NCBI RefSeq assembly: GCF_001687305.1
Contig: NZ_LZRK01000004.1
Span: forward strand, 1 to 64,000
Length of the DNA: 64,000 nucleotides
Source of the DNA: Actinomyces vulturis
Lineage (GTDB): Bacteria > Actinomycetota > Actinomycetes > Actinomycetales > Actinomycetaceae
Reading direction: 5' to 3'
Positions 19,055 through 28,259 of this stretch are shown here, one piece after another (the stretch's first letter is position 1; each line of letters opens with the position of its first letter). The notes beneath the pieces were generated by a model that was not told where the DNA came from, ran no database searches, and was given only the letters and a program-made list of their open reading frames with translations. The position numbers and the translations under genes are program-made.

Positions 19055-22051
19055 ATGGTAACTAACGCCCACTCACAGATGACCGGCGCAGGCCACTGGC
19101 TGCCGAACCCCACCGCATCATTCGCATCACGGCATTACGGACTCGACGATGAGGCCCTCAACGCCATGGTGAACGCACTGGGTGTCAAGGACATTGATGA
19201 CCTACTCAGCAAGGTTCTCCCCTCTGAACTCATTACCGCGCCTGACGACGTTAACTATCCTGAGCCATTAAGTGAAGCTGCTGCGCTTGCTCGATATACC
19301 GAGTTAGCGGCAAAGAATGATCCACATGTCGAAATGATTGGCCAGGGCTATTACCCCAGCCACACGCCGTCTGTGATTGCGCGTGATGTACTGACTAATC
19401 CTGCATGGCTCACTGCCTACACCCCATATCAGTCGGAAATAAGTCAGGGTCGTCTTGAAGCACAGATGGTTTTTCAAACCGCCATGTCTTCACTGACAGG
19501 TCTTGAGGTTGCGACTGCTTCCTTGCTTGATGAGGCAACCGCGGTTGCTGAAGCCATGTTGCTTATTCGCCGTGCAACCCGTGGTGAGGGCGTAGTGCTT
19601 CTTCACCCAGGCCTGCATCCACAGTGCCTCGATGTGGCACTCGCACGCGCCAAGGCGGTAGATCTGGACATAATCATCTCCGAAAAGATTCCTGCTCCCC
19701 AGGCCGGTCCTGCGCTTCTTGGTGCCGTGGTTCCTCACATTCTTTCAACTGGACAGATCAACACTCAATTGCCCGCCATGATTGAGGCTATTCACGCTCA
19801 TAAGGGCGCGCTGGCTGCTGTGGGTGTGGATCCACTGGCTCTGACGCTGCTGGAGTCTCCCGGCGCTCTGGGGGCAGACATTGCTGTAGGCACCTCCCAG
19901 CGTCTCGGTGTACCGCTGTTCTTCGGCGGCCCGCACGCCGCATTCATCACCACCACCAAAGCATTGGCTCGTAAGATTCCCGGCCGCTTGGTGGGCGTAG
20001 CACCTGACCGCAATGGCAATGCTGCACTACGCCTGAGTTTGCAGACACGTGAACAGCACATCCGCCGCGAGAAAGCCACATCAAATATCTGTACCGCTCA
20101 GGCTCTTTTAGCTGTGGTTGCTGCAATGTATTGCGTGTACCACGGTCCTGATGGCCTGAAATCTATCGCCCGTCATGCCCATACCTGCGCGGTCACGTTG
20201 CGCGACCACATCAACGCTCACCGCGATATGACTGAGGGCATTACCGGAGCAGGCAAAGAACCGATTTTCGATACCCTTACCGTGCAGTGCGCTGATGCTC
20301 ACGCATTGGCCCAAGCCTGTGCTGATGAAGGAATCAATATTCGTGTTGTAGATGAGGATCTGGCCTCTATCTCTTGCAATGAGACCACCACTGCCGCTCA
20401 TCTCGATGCACTGTGCCGTGCTATGGGGCTTCCTGAAGTGAGCGAAAAGCCTGCGCCCCCGTGCCCCGTTACCGAAGATGTTCATGATTGTTTGACACGC
20501 GAGTATCTCTCATCTACTGATTTAGGTGTAGACGACGTACTGGTGCGCCATAGCGATTATCTTACCCATCACGTTTTCTGTGATCATCACAGTGAAACCG
20601 GCTTGATGCGCTACCTGCGTACACTTGCTGACCGTGACCTAGCCCTTGATCGCACGATGATTCCTCTGGGTTCATGCACGCTCAAGTTGAATGCTGCCTC
20701 ACAAGGCGCCACCCTGCTCAATCCCGCGATGGCAGGTATTCATCCCTACGCTCCTTCCTCACAGACTGCAGGTTGGCGTGAGTTACTTGGTGATATCAGC
20801 CAGCGTCTGGCTACCATCACTGGCTACGATCAGGTGAGTCTCCAGCCGAACTCTGGTGCACAAGGCGAATTAGCCGGTTTGTTAGCTATTCGCGGTTACG
20901 TGGATTCCATTGGCGAAAGCCATCGGCGCCTTTGCCTGGTTCCAGCCTCAGCTCACGGGACTAATGCTGCGTCGGCAGCAAGTGCTGGGTTGACGGTGGT
21001 CACGGTAGCGACTGCTGAGGACGGCTCTATTGACGTTGATGACCTGGCTCGGTTACTTCAGGAACGTGGTAATGACGTTGCCGCCATCATGCTCACTTAC
21101 CCTTCCACCCACGGTGTTTTCGAACCCCAGGTGGTTGAGGTTTGCCGTATGGTTCATGAAGCCGGAGCACAGGTTTACATTGATGGGGCCAACCTTAATG
21201 CCCTGTGTGGTTTAGTTCGCCCAGGTGATTTGGGTGGAGACGTATCCCATCTTAACTTGCATAAGACTTTCGCCATCCCACATGGTGGTGGTGGACCAGG
21301 AGTTGGCCCGATTGCCGCTAAGTCGCATCTGGCCCCCTTTATGCCGGGACTTCCCACAGGGAGCGCCCCCGCTCTTCCTGAAGATAGTGATGCCAAATTC
21401 GCTGGTGCTCCTGTTTCCGGTGCACGATTTGGTTCTGCAGGTGTGATTCCTCTGTCGTGGATGTACGTAGTAATGATGAGTTGGCGAGACCTTGGGCGTG
21501 CAACTATGGGCGCCATTGTTTCTGCTAATACCATTTCACGGGCATTGGCAGATTCTTTCCCTACGCTGTACACCGGTCATAGTGGATACGTTGCTCACGA
21601 ATGCATCGTAGATCTCCGTCAGATCACCCATGACACGGGCGTAACCGCTGAGGACGTAGCAAAACGCCTCATTGACTACGGTTTCCACGCCCCCACGCTA
21701 GCGTTCCCCGTGGCAGGGACACTCATGATTGAGCCTACAGAAAGTGAGCCAGTCACCGAGATTAATCGCTTTATTCAAGCGATGAATTTAATACGCGAAG
21801 AAATCGCAGAGATTGAACGTGGTGACGTATCAGTTGAGAGTTCCGTCCTTCGACTTTCACCGCATACTGCTCGTGAAGTTACGGCCGACGATTGGAACCG
21901 TGTCTACTCGCGTTCTCAGGCCGCATTCCCATGGGGAGATACACCATGGCGGGATAAGTATTTTCCGCCAGTGACTCGTATCGATAACGCCGCAGGTGAC
22001 CGTGCCATGGATTTCTTACTTCCTGAACGCATGGGCAGCGCGTTGTCCTGA
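19055..22051 (+). CDS. gcvP: Glycine dehydrogenase (decarboxylating), P protein
   Basis: The PLP-dependent P protein decarboxylates glycine and loads the aminomethyl group on lipoyl-GcvH. It is the single-chain form (998 residues), with two homologous halves. The PLP-lysine region HLNLHKTFAIPHGGGGPGVG is in the second half, and ALRLSLQTREQHIRREKATSNICTAQ splits into recognisable motifs in the first. The frame is open upstream, overlapping miaB, but the ATG at 19055 has GGAGG 5 bases before it. It heads gcvP-gcvT-gcvH on the plus strand. No lipoamide dehydrogenase (L protein) gene is in the window. Confidence 0.96.
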   Translation: MVTNAHSQMTGAGHWLPNPTASFASRHYGLDDEALNAMVNALGVKDIDDLLSKVLPSELITAPDDVNYPEPLSEAAALARYTELAAKNDPHVEMIGQGYYPSHTPSVIARDVLTNPAWLTAYTPYQSEISQGRLEAQMVFQTAMSSLTGLEVATASLLDEATAVAEAMLLIRRATRGEGVVLLHPGLHPQCLDVALARAKAVDLDIIISEKIPAPQAGPALLGAVVPHILSTGQINTQLPAMIEAIHAHKGALAAVGVDPLALTLLESPGALGADIAVGTSQRLGVPLFFGGPHAAFITTTKALARKIPGRLVGVAPDRNGNAALRLSLQTREQHIRREKATSNICTAQALLAVVAAMYCVYHGPDGLKSIARHAHTCAVTLRDHINAHRDMTEGITGAGKEPIFDTLTVQCADAHALAQACADEGINIRVVDEDLASISCNETTTAAHLDALCRAMGLPEVSEKPAPPCPVTEDVHDCLTREYLSSTDLGVDDVLVRHSDYLTHHVFCDHHSETGLMRYLRTLADRDLALDRTMIPLGSCTLKLNAASQGATLLNPAMAGIHPYAPSSQTAGWRELLGDISQRLATITGYDQVSLQPNSGAQGELAGLLAIRGYVDSIGESHRRLCLVPASAHGTNAASAASAGLTVVTVATAEDGSIDVDDLARLLQERGNDVAAIMLTYPSTHGVFEPQVVEVCRMVHEAGAQVYIDGANLNALCGLVRPGDLGGDVSHLNLHKTFAIPHGGGGPGVGPIAAKSHLAPFMPGLPTGSAPALPEDSDAKFAGAPVSGARFGSAGVIPLSWMYVVMMSWRDLGRATMGAIVSANTISRALADSFPTLYTGHSGYVAHECIVDLRQITHDTGVTAEDVAKRLIDYGFHAPTLAFPVAGTLMIEPTESEPVTEINRFIQAMNLIREEIAEIERGDVSVESSVLRLSPHTAREVTADDWNRVYSRSQAAFPWGDTPWRDKYFPPVTRIDNAAGDRAMDFLLPERMGSALS

Positions 22052-22067
22052 TTTGTTAATCCGATGA

Positions 22068-22145
22068 CGGAGGATGAGGCATTCACGCAAAGACGCGTGT
22101 CTTCATGAACATCTAGAGGAAGCAAGCTCATTACCTCATCCTCCG
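22068..22145 (+). promoter_or_regulatory. Structured leader between gcvP and gcvT
   Basis: CGGAGGATGAGG (22068-22079) is perfectly complementary to CCTCATCCTCCG (22134-22145), a 12-bp stem closing a 54-base interior. Inside, CACGC (22084-22088) pairs with GCGTG (22095-22099), and CTTC (22101-22104) can pair with GAAG (22119-22122), giving a three-way-junction-like shape. No T tract follows, and the gcvT ribosome site comes 15 bases later. It does not show the glycine riboswitch core I would expect. It could be a regulatory RNA element or a processing site. Confidence 0.5.
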
Positions 22146-22174
22146 CCTTGAATCGTTGTGAAAGGTATTCACTA

Positions 22175-23443
22175 ATGACCTCCGAACTTCGCCGTACTTG
22201 TCTATACAACACCCACCATGAAGCAGGCGCGAGTTTCACCAATTTCGGTGGCTGGGATATGCCTCTACGTTATTCCTCTGACGTCGGGGAGCATCACGCA
22301 GTTCGCCGCCGTGCGGGGATCTTCGATCTTTCTCATATGGGTGAGTTGTCCATTAATGGCCCCGAAGCAGCACAAGCCCTGGACTATGCCCTGGTTGGCT
22401 CCGTCAGCACTGTGCCACTCGGGCGCGCTAAATACATGATGATTTGCCACCCCAATGGTGGCATTATGGACGATCTCATCGTCTACCACCTTGGCGATGA
22501 TCATTACATGGTGGTCCCTAACGCAGGTAACCGTGAACGTGTTGCTGCAGCGATTATTGAACGTTGCGCAGATTTCGATTGCACCGTTGAGGATGTCTCT
22601 CTAAGCACAGCGCTTATCGCAGTGCAGGGGCCACTAGCCGTCCACATTATGGCCCCGGCCATTACTAAAGCCGAGATATATCCGGCGGCCATGCGTCCTG
22701 TGGCCAAGACTGACGGAGTCATTGACGACAATTCCCATGAACCTATCCATCTTGATGGAAACGGGCTTACCGCATACCTGCGCTACTACGCCGCATGCAA
22801 TGCCGTGATTGATGGATGTCCTGTTGTAGTGGCACGTACCGGATACACCGGTGAAGATGGATTCGAAGTCTTCTGCTCGACTGATGACGCTGCTAAATTG
22901 TGGAGCGTATTTATGGCAATCGGATCGCAGATTGATCCTATAGACCATGGTATACCGGAGTCGGGACCTGCGCTCGTGCCCTGTGGTCTTGCTAGCCGTG
23001 ACTCTTTACGTCTAGAAGCTGGTATGCCTTTGTATGGCCACGAACTGAGCGATGAACTCACTCCTTTTGATGCAGGCCTAGCCACAGTGATTAAGGAGGA
23101 AGGTGACTTTGTCGGCAAGGAGGCATTAGAACAACGTGCTTGTCATGAAGGTAGAGCAGAAACGTATGTGCTTGTGGCACTTGTCGGTGAGGGGCGCCGT
23201 GCGGCACGAGCCGGATACGAGGTTTACAGCGCTGACCACGGTGATGAACCCGTGGGTGTAGTAACTTCTGGTCTACTCTCCCCAACGCTCGGTTACCCCA
23301 TCGCATTAGTCCGTATGATGCCCTACACGTCACACGAACCGACATGGCCTGCCGGTGCTGTTGTCGAGGTTGATGTTCGGGGCAAACGAATGCCAATGCA
23401 CGTGGTCACTCCCCCGTTCTATAAGCGTCCGAAGAAGGCCTGA
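22175..23443 (+). CDS. gcvT: Glycine cleavage system T protein (aminomethyltransferase)
   Basis: It moves the one-carbon unit from aminomethyl-GcvH to tetrahydrofolate, releasing ammonia. The N-terminal folate-binding domain begins FTNFGGWDMPLRY and includes GIFDLSHMGE. RTGYTGEDGFEVF and LRLEAGMPLYGHEL are further GcvT signatures. The ATG at 22175 (422 residues) is preferred over one nine codons upstream because GAAAGG lies just before it. The segment after residue about 170 has a moderate insertion relative to short GcvT proteins. Confidence 0.95.
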   Translation: MTSELRRTCLYNTHHEAGASFTNFGGWDMPLRYSSDVGEHHAVRRRAGIFDLSHMGELSINGPEAAQALDYALVGSVSTVPLGRAKYMMICHPNGGIMDDLIVYHLGDDHYMVVPNAGNRERVAAAIIERCADFDCTVEDVSLSTALIAVQGPLAVHIMAPAITKAEIYPAAMRPVAKTDGVIDDNSHEPIHLDGNGLTAYLRYYAACNAVIDGCPVVVARTGYTGEDGFEVFCSTDDAAKLWSVFMAIGSQIDPIDHGIPESGPALVPCGLASRDSLRLEAGMPLYGHELSDELTPFDAGLATVIKEEGDFVGKEALEQRACHEGRAETYVLVALVGEGRRAARAGYEVYSADHGDEPVGVVTSGLLSPTLGYPIALVRMMPYTSHEPTWPAGAVVEVDVRGKRMPMHVVTPPFYKRPKKA

Positions 23444-23463
23444 GATCCCTTGATAAATTAATT

Positions 23464-23614
23464 AGTGACGCGTAACGGTTTCCTTCCCATTTGTCAGCGT
23501 GTCACTGTTGTTCTCCCGGTAATGTCACTAATGACGAAAACAGCATTCGTGACATCTTCTTCCATTAATCCGTTGACGTCACGATGTACGTCAGATCAAC
23601 CAATGAGGGTTGAT
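23464..23614 (+). promoter_or_regulatory. Leader with successive hairpins upstream of gcvH
   Basis: The 195-bp gcvT-gcvH gap holds four small inverted repeats: AGTGAC/GTCACT (23464-23469, 23501-23506), ATGTCAC/GTGACAT (23522-23528, 23549-23555), TGACGT/ACGTCA (23574-23579, 23588-23593) and ATCAACC/GGTTGAT (23595-23601, 23608-23614). The last ends just before the gcvH ribosome-binding site GAAAGGA. The first three share a GTGAC/GTCAC-type half-site, so they could also be protein-binding sites. Confidence 0.45.
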
Positions 23615-23638
23615 GATGTTGTGAAAGGAACTCTGTTC

Positions 23639-24034
23639 ATGAGCAAGCAGCCTGTCTTAGTAAGTCTGTTCTACTCTGAAGAGCATGAATGGCTCACCAC
23701 TGATGAACGTGCTCGCGTCGGTGTGAGCGCTGTTGCTGCTGACGCACTAGGTGAAGTGGTGTTTGTTGAATTACCCGAACCTGGTAGTGAGGTGAGCGCA
23801 GGCGAGCCCTGCGGCGAGTTGGAATCAACTAAGTCTGTTTCTGATCTTTACTCCCCCGTTAGCGGCAAGGTTGTTGACATCAACGATGACGTAGTTGACG
23901 ATCCCTCGCTGGTTAACAGTGATCCTTACGGTGCTGGGTGGCTCTTCACTGTTGACGTTTCTGAGCGAGGCGAACTGATGGATGCCAATACTTACGCTCA
24001 GAAGTTTGATGCTGAGGTTGTTGAATCTCTCTGA
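23639..24034 (+). CDS. gcvH: Glycine cleavage system H protein
   Basis: The small lipoyl-carrier protein that shuttles the aminomethyl group between P, T and L proteins. The lipoylated lysine is in [14 protein letters not shown], and the fold begins with the family signature YSEEHEWL. The frame is open to 23465, but the ATG at 23639 follows GAAAGGA by 9 bases and gives the family-size product of 131 residues. It is last in the gcv set and ends at a strong bidirectional terminator. Confidence 0.97.
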   Translation: MSKQPVLVSLFYSEEHEWLTTDERARVGVSAVAADALGEVVFVELPEPGSEVSAGEPCGELESTKSVSDLYSPVSGKVVDINDDVVDDPSLVNSDPYGAGWLFTVDVSERGELMDANTYAQKFDAEVVESL

Positions 24035-24124
24035 GATGTGAAAGTTCACTGTGATTGCTTGTTCGAGGTGGTGAGCAAAGCATGAGATACTCACCGCCCC
24101 GTTCACGTCTCAAAGAATTCGTTT

Positions 24125-24171
24125 AAGGCCGGTGGGTCGTATGGGAGTATCCCGTACGACCCACCGGCCTT
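24125..24171. terminator. Bidirectional terminator between gcvH and fhs
   Basis: A 17-bp perfect stem starting AAGGCCGGTGGGTCGTA (24125-24141) pairs with 24155-24171, extended by GGG/CCC after a single mismatch around a short loop. It lies between the convergent gcvH and fhs genes and is flanked by TTGTCAT on the plus side and AAAC on the minus side. Confidence 0.85.
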
Positions 24172-24213
24172 GTCATCGCCATTAATGTCTATGGACGTTG
24201 ATCGTGAATCATT

Positions 24214-25920
24214 TTAGCGTAGGCCCTGAATCTCACCAGTTTCGATGTCCAGGTCAATACGCTCTGCTGCCGGATGGCTGGGCAAACCAGGCATTGTGGA
24301 GAGGTTTCCACAAATGGCATAGACGTAACCTGCGCCTGCTGCCAGGCGCACTTCGCGAACCGGGAGACGGAAACCAGTTGGAGCACCCTTAATAGACGGG
24401 TCAGCCGACAAGGAAAGAGGAGTCTTAGCAACAACAACCTTGAGGTTCCCGAATCCGGCTTTTTCGTAAGCATCGAGACGCTTTGCGGCAGCAGGGGTGT
24501 AATCTGCGCCTTCAGCGCCGTACATCGTGGCCACTGCTTCGATCTTTTCGCGGAGGCTTTGGCCAGCTTCGTAGAGGGGGCGAGCAGGACTGGAACCTTG
24601 CGCTGCTTCGCATGCTTCGATGACGGCATCAGCCAGTTCGAGACATCCTGCGCCCCCTTCGGTGACCGGGCGAGCCTGGGCAACACGAGCGCCGGCTTCA
24701 CGGGCAATCTTTTCAACCTCAGCGATTTCACTGGTGTGGTCTGTGGGGAACACATTGATTGCCACGACGGGTTCCATACCGAACCCACGGACGATATCGA
24801 GATGTTTAAGGAGATTGACAGCACCTGCGCGCACGTCATCAACATTTTCCTGAAGCATTTCTTCGGGAAGATCTTTACCTGCTCGCAACTCATAGTTACC
24901 TGAGTGTGCTTTGAGAGCGCGGACAGTAACAACAAGAACTGCTGCGTGAGGACGCATCCCGGACTCGACACACTTGAGGTTGAAAAAGCGCTCAGCTCCC
25001 ATGTCAGCACCAAAGCCTGCTTCCGTAAGCACGTAACCGCCTGAGCGGGCGGCCATAAGGTCACCGATAATGGAAGAACATCCGGTGGCGATGTTGCCGA
25101 AAGGACCGGTATGTACAAGGACAGGAGTACCTTCTGTGGTGCGTAAGAGGTTGGGGGCCAGAGCGTCACGTAAGATAACGGTCATGGCGCCGGCGGCACC
25201 GAGTTGTTCAGCGGTGATGAAGTCGCCGTCATAGTTACGGCCAATGACAATATTGCCGATTCGTTTGCGCAAGTCTTTCAGGCTGGTGGCCAGGGACATG
25301 ATGACCATGATTTCGCTGGCTGCCGTAATATCAAAAGATGCCTGTCGAGTAACGCCGTCAACCTTACCTCCAAGGCCTGTCACAATGTGTCGCAGTGCAC
25401 GATCGTTCACGTCTAAGACACGAGGCCAGGTAATGGTGGATTCATCAATATTGAGCGTATTCCCATGGTGGAGATGATTATCAATGACGGCGGAAAGTAA
25501 GTTATGCGCTGCGGCGATGGCGTGAAAATCCCCGGTAAGATGGAGATTCATCCTTTCGGCAGGAAGAACTTGGCTAGCTCCATTGCCTGCGGCGCCACCT
25601 TTGATTCCGAAAGTAGGACCCATCGAAGATTGCCGCAGTGTGAGGATACTAGTCTTGTTACGCTGCGTCAGTGCCTGCGTCAGGCCGATAGCTGTTGTTG
25701 TTTTACCTTCACCAAATGGTGTGGGTGTAATGGCTGTCACCACCACGTAGCGGGCTTTGTCAGCTTTCGATCCGGGTGCGTTAAGAGCAGCCAGATCGAT
25801 CTTTGCGACGTCCGTTCCGTAGGGAAGAACGTGAGCGTCATCGATCCCCATAGCGCGTGCACGCGCGTACAGGTCAACAAGGTCGGCGGGTAGGGCGGGT
25901 GCGGTATGGTTTTCGCTCAT
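24214..25920 (-). CDS. fhs: Formate--tetrahydrofolate ligase
   Basis: It makes 10-formyl-tetrahydrofolate from formate, ATP and THF. The ATP-binding motif is TPFGEGKTTTAIGL, and RQSSMGPTFGIKGGAAGNG is the conserved segment after it. The C-terminal part includes YAICGNLSTMPGLP. Length 568 fits the family. It is transcribed alone toward gcvH. Together with GcvPTH it makes this area a one-carbon folate locus, although the two are on opposite strands and separated by a terminator. Confidence 0.96.
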   Translation of the reverse strand: MSENHTAPALPADLVDLYARARAMGIDDAHVLPYGTDVAKIDLAALNAPGSKADKARYVVVTAITPTPFGEGKTTTAIGLTQALTQRNKTSILTLRQSSMGPTFGIKGGAAGNGASQVLPAERMNLHLTGDFHAIAAAHNLLSAVIDNHLHHGNTLNIDESTITWPRVLDVNDRALRHIVTGLGGKVDGVTRQASFDITAASEIMVIMSLATSLKDLRKRIGNIVIGRNYDGDFITAEQLGAAGAMTVILRDALAPNLLRTTEGTPVLVHTGPFGNIATGCSSIIGDLMAARSGGYVLTEAGFGADMGAERFFNLKCVESGMRPHAAVLVVTVRALKAHSGNYELRAGKDLPEEMLQENVDDVRAGAVNLLKHLDIVRGFGMEPVVAINVFPTDHTSEIAEVEKIAREAGARVAQARPVTEGGAGCLELADAVIEACEAAQGSSPARPLYEAGQSLREKIEAVATMYGAEGADYTPAAAKRLDAYEKAGFGNLKVVVAKTPLSLSADPSIKGAPTGFRLPVREVRLAAGAGYVYAICGNLSTMPGLPSHPAAERIDLDIETGEIQGLR

Positions 25921-25998
25921 ACCTATAGCCTAATTGGCCGTGTTAACATTCTGGCCTTATTTGTTGATGTAGGTCATAAATATCGACGCCGTACCATG

Positions 25999-26496
25999 TC
26001 ATTGTTGTAGTTGTTCTTCTGCCCAACGAATTGCCGCAGCAATCTGACTGGGTGAGTACCCTTTTCGCCCAAGGTATCCGTATAGACGCCGTTGACGCAC
26101 CTGAGCGTCGAGATGGCATAGTTTCGTGGCGCGAGCCAGAACGAGTTCCTGAATGGCTTCCCATTCATCATCACTAGAAAGTTGTTCTAGTGCCTGGTTA
26201 ATGACGTGTGCGTTTAGACCTTTGCGTTGTAATTCATCAGTGAGAGCACGACGGGCTACTTTTTTCGCCCGAAAACGCTCACGCACAAGCATCTGGGCAT
26301 AGGCGAGATCGTTAATAAGCCCGACGTTTTCGAGTCGTTCTAAAACCTCATCAATGATGTTTTCATCAATATCGCGCTTGCGCAGTGATTCAGCAACCAT
26401 GTGTCGTGATGCAGGCGAATGGTCGAGGCGGCGCAACGCAATCTCGCGCGCCGCCTCGACTTGTTCGATGTGCTCATCAGGAATGAGCCATGCCAT
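25999..26496 (-). CDS. recX: RecA regulatory protein RecX
   Basis: RecX binds RecA filaments and limits recombinase activity. It consists of repeated three-helix units, seen in ALRRLDHSPASRHMVAESLR and YAQMLVRERFRAKKVARRAL. Length is 165 residues. Its ATG overlaps the last base of the recA stop (TAATG), so it is translated by coupling to recA. Confidence 0.93.
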   Translation of the reverse strand: MAWLIPDEHIEQVEAAREIALRRLDHSPASRHMVAESLRKRDIDENIIDEVLERLENVGLINDLAYAQMLVRERFRAKKVARRALTDELQRKGLNAHVINQALEQLSSDDEWEAIQELVLARATKLCHLDAQVRQRRLYGYLGRKGYSPSQIAAAIRWAEEQLQQ

Positions 26497-27647
26497 TAGA
26501 AGCCGCCTGCATCCTCACCGAAAACATCCTGAGCGCCAGATTTTTTACGTGCAGGTTTCTTAGTGGTTCGGGGGGCTCCAGCAGGTTGTTGAGATACTCC
26601 CTGCTGGGCGGCAACATTCGCCTCTTCTTGAGCTTTACGACCAGCTTCACCAATTCCGAGGGTGGCAAAAATTTTATCTTCGATTTCCTGGGCGAGTGCA
26701 GGATTATCCTTGAGGAAAGAACGCACGTTTTCTTTGCCCTGGCCTAATTGATCAGAGCCGTAGGTATACCAAGCTCCAGACTTACGAACGACGCCAGTTT
26801 CCACACCGAGATCGATAAGTCCACCTTCACGGGAAATTCCCTGACCATAGAGAATGTCGAATTCTGCTTGCTTGAAGGGAGGAGCCACCTTGTTCTTGAC
26901 AACCTTGGCACGAGTACGGTTACCGACCGGCTCGCCACCATCCTTAAGAGTTTCGATACGACGGACGTCAATACGAACCGATGCGTAGAACTTCAACGCC
27001 TTACCGCCGGTAGTGGTTTCGGGAGAACCGAAGAACACGCCGATTTTTTCACGCAACTGGTTAATAAAAATAGCGGTGGTACCGGTAGCGGATAATGCGC
27101 CAGTAATTTTACGCAGGGCTTGGCTCATCAAACGTGCTTGAAGACCAACATGGGAGTCACCCATTTCGCCTTCAATTTCTGCTTTAGGGACAAGAGCAGC
27201 CACAGAGTCGATCACGATAATATCTAAGCCGCCAGAACGGATGAGCATATCGGCGATTTCAAGAGCCTGTTCACCAGTATCAGGCTGGGAGACAAGAAGA
27301 TTATCAGTGTCAACGCCGAGTTTCCGCGCATATTCTGGATCAAGAGCATGCTCAGCATCAATGAATGCTGCGTTTCCGCCGGCCTTCTGAGCACTAGCTA
27401 CTGCATGAAGTGCGACGGTCGTCTTACCTGAAGACTCAGGACCATAGATTTCTACAACGCGTCCCCGAGGCAGACCACCCACACCGAGAGCTACGTCCAA
27501 AGCAACAGAACCGGTGGAGATGGTGGAAATGGGCGGACGATTATCGTCACCCAAACGCATGACGGAGCCTTTACCGAACTGCTTATCGATTTGGCTGAGC
27601 GCAAGCGCAAGTGCTTTGGAACGATCCTGTGAGGGCTGTGCTGCCAT
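26496..27647 (-). CDS. recA: Recombinase A
   Basis: RecA catalyses strand exchange and triggers LexA self-cleavage. The Walker A motif GPESSGKT is at residues 69-76, and the sequence is highly conserved throughout (for example [34 protein letters not shown]). The C-terminal tail is basic and Ala/Pro-rich, ending in an acidic patch. Length 383 residues. A SOS box (27846-27859) lies about 200 bases upstream, so LexA control is expected. No intein is present. Confidence 0.98.
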   Translation of the reverse strand: MAAQPSQDRSKALALALSQIDKQFGKGSVMRLGDDNRPPISTISTGSVALDVALGVGGLPRGRVVEIYGPESSGKTTVALHAVASAQKAGGNAAFIDAEHALDPEYARKLGVDTDNLLVSQPDTGEQALEIADMLIRSGGLDIIVIDSVAALVPKAEIEGEMGDSHVGLQARLMSQALRKITGALSATGTTAIFINQLREKIGVFFGSPETTTGGKALKFYASVRIDVRRIETLKDGGEPVGNRTRAKVVKNKVAPPFKQAEFDILYGQGISREGGLIDLGVETGVVRKSGAWYTYGSDQLGQGKENVRSFLKDNPALAQEIEDKIFATLGIGEAGRKAQEEANVAAQQGVSQQPAGAPRTTKKPARKKSGAQDVFGEDAGGF

Positions 27648-27792
27648 GATCTACCTTCGTGTAATGCGGCGTGGATGCCTACGGACGGGGGCTGGTCTAT
27701 GCGCCGACCTTCGGATGAAACTCAGCGTGGATTCCCCTCTCCGGGGCCCACGAATAACGCTATGCCCGACCACTGACATTTACTGACGGTTA

Positions 27793-27811
27793 CATTCCAC
27801 ATTGTGGAATG
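27793..27811. repeat. Palindrome in the recA upstream region
   Basis: CATTCCACA and TGTGGAATG form a 9-bp inverted repeat around a single central base. It is 35 bases closer to recA than the SOS box. A symmetric site this tight suits a dimeric regulator better than an RNA hairpin. No known binding protein is assigned. Confidence 0.4.
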
Positions 27812-27845
27812 AGTCCCCCAGGCGTCATCTGTGAATAAGACTAAC

Positions 27846-27859
27846 CGAACACCTGTTCG
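27846..27859. promoter_or_regulatory. LexA-type SOS box for recA
   Basis: CGAACACCTGTTCG matches the Gram-positive/actinobacterial SOS operator pattern CGAAC-N4-GTTCG with both half-sites intact. It is upstream of recA, the classic SOS gene, so repression by LexA and induction by DNA damage are expected. Confidence 0.85.
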
Positions 27860-27864
27860 AAAGG

Positions 27865-27888
27865 AAAACGCCACTCCAGAGTGGCGTT
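27865..27888 (-). terminator. Terminator after DUF3046 gene
   Basis: AACGCCACTC (27867-27876) and GAGTGGCGTT (27879-27888) form a 10-bp stem; on the minus strand it runs into TTTTCC. It lies 140 bp past the DUF3046 stop and just before the recA SOS box, separating the two transcription units. Confidence 0.65.
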
Positions 27889-28027
27889 GATATGGTTCAC
27901 AACACATTAGCAATCTAAAAACTCAGTTATCACTGATAAACATGGGTAGTCACCATCTGCCTACACAAGAAAACTGCCCACCGTAAGAGAGGAAAGACTG
28001 TCAGTGAACAATCCTTCACTGCGCTCA

Positions 28028-28258
28028 TCAAACAGAGCGGCGCTCCTTACGATCTTCCCGAAATACCCAACGCTGCGCATCGGAAAGTTCCATATCATCA
28101 GCCAAGGCATGCCACACATCTCGTGGCGATTGACCTTTATCAAGAGCCTCGCTAGCAGTTGTACCCAATGCACTAAGGACGAGGTCTTGGGCTAATGACC
28201 GCCCGTAGGCGGAGCCAAAGACCTCGTCCAGTGCGTTCCAGAATTCAGAGTGCTTCAC
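28028..28258 (-). CDS. DUF3046 family protein
   Basis: A small protein of unknown function found in actinobacteria next to recA. The family core begins with KHSEFWNALDEVFGSAYGRS, and the frame is open further upstream. The GTG at 28258 is chosen: it falls one base after the clgR stop and begins exactly where family members begin. This gives 76 residues. Coupling to clgR suggests co-expression, but no function can be read from the sequence. Confidence 0.8.
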   Translation of the reverse strand: MKHSEFWNALDEVFGSAYGRSLAQDLVLSALGTTASEALDKGQSPRDVWHALADDMELSDAQRWVFREDRKERRSV

Positions 28259-28259
28259 G

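Larger units (their letters stand above)
27648..28027 (-). other. 380-bp gap upstream of recA
   Basis: No coding sequence is seen here. The region holds, in minus-strand order, a terminator for the clgR-DUF3046 unit, a SOS box and a short palindrome, leaving about 150 bases of recA leader. The leader length is unusual for actinobacteria with many leaderless genes. Confidence 0.6.

Noticed and set aside
24189-25169. 326-residue minus-strand ORF inside fhs in another frame
   Set aside because: It overlaps fhs almost fully on the same strand; the fhs frame has all family motifs, the other has none.
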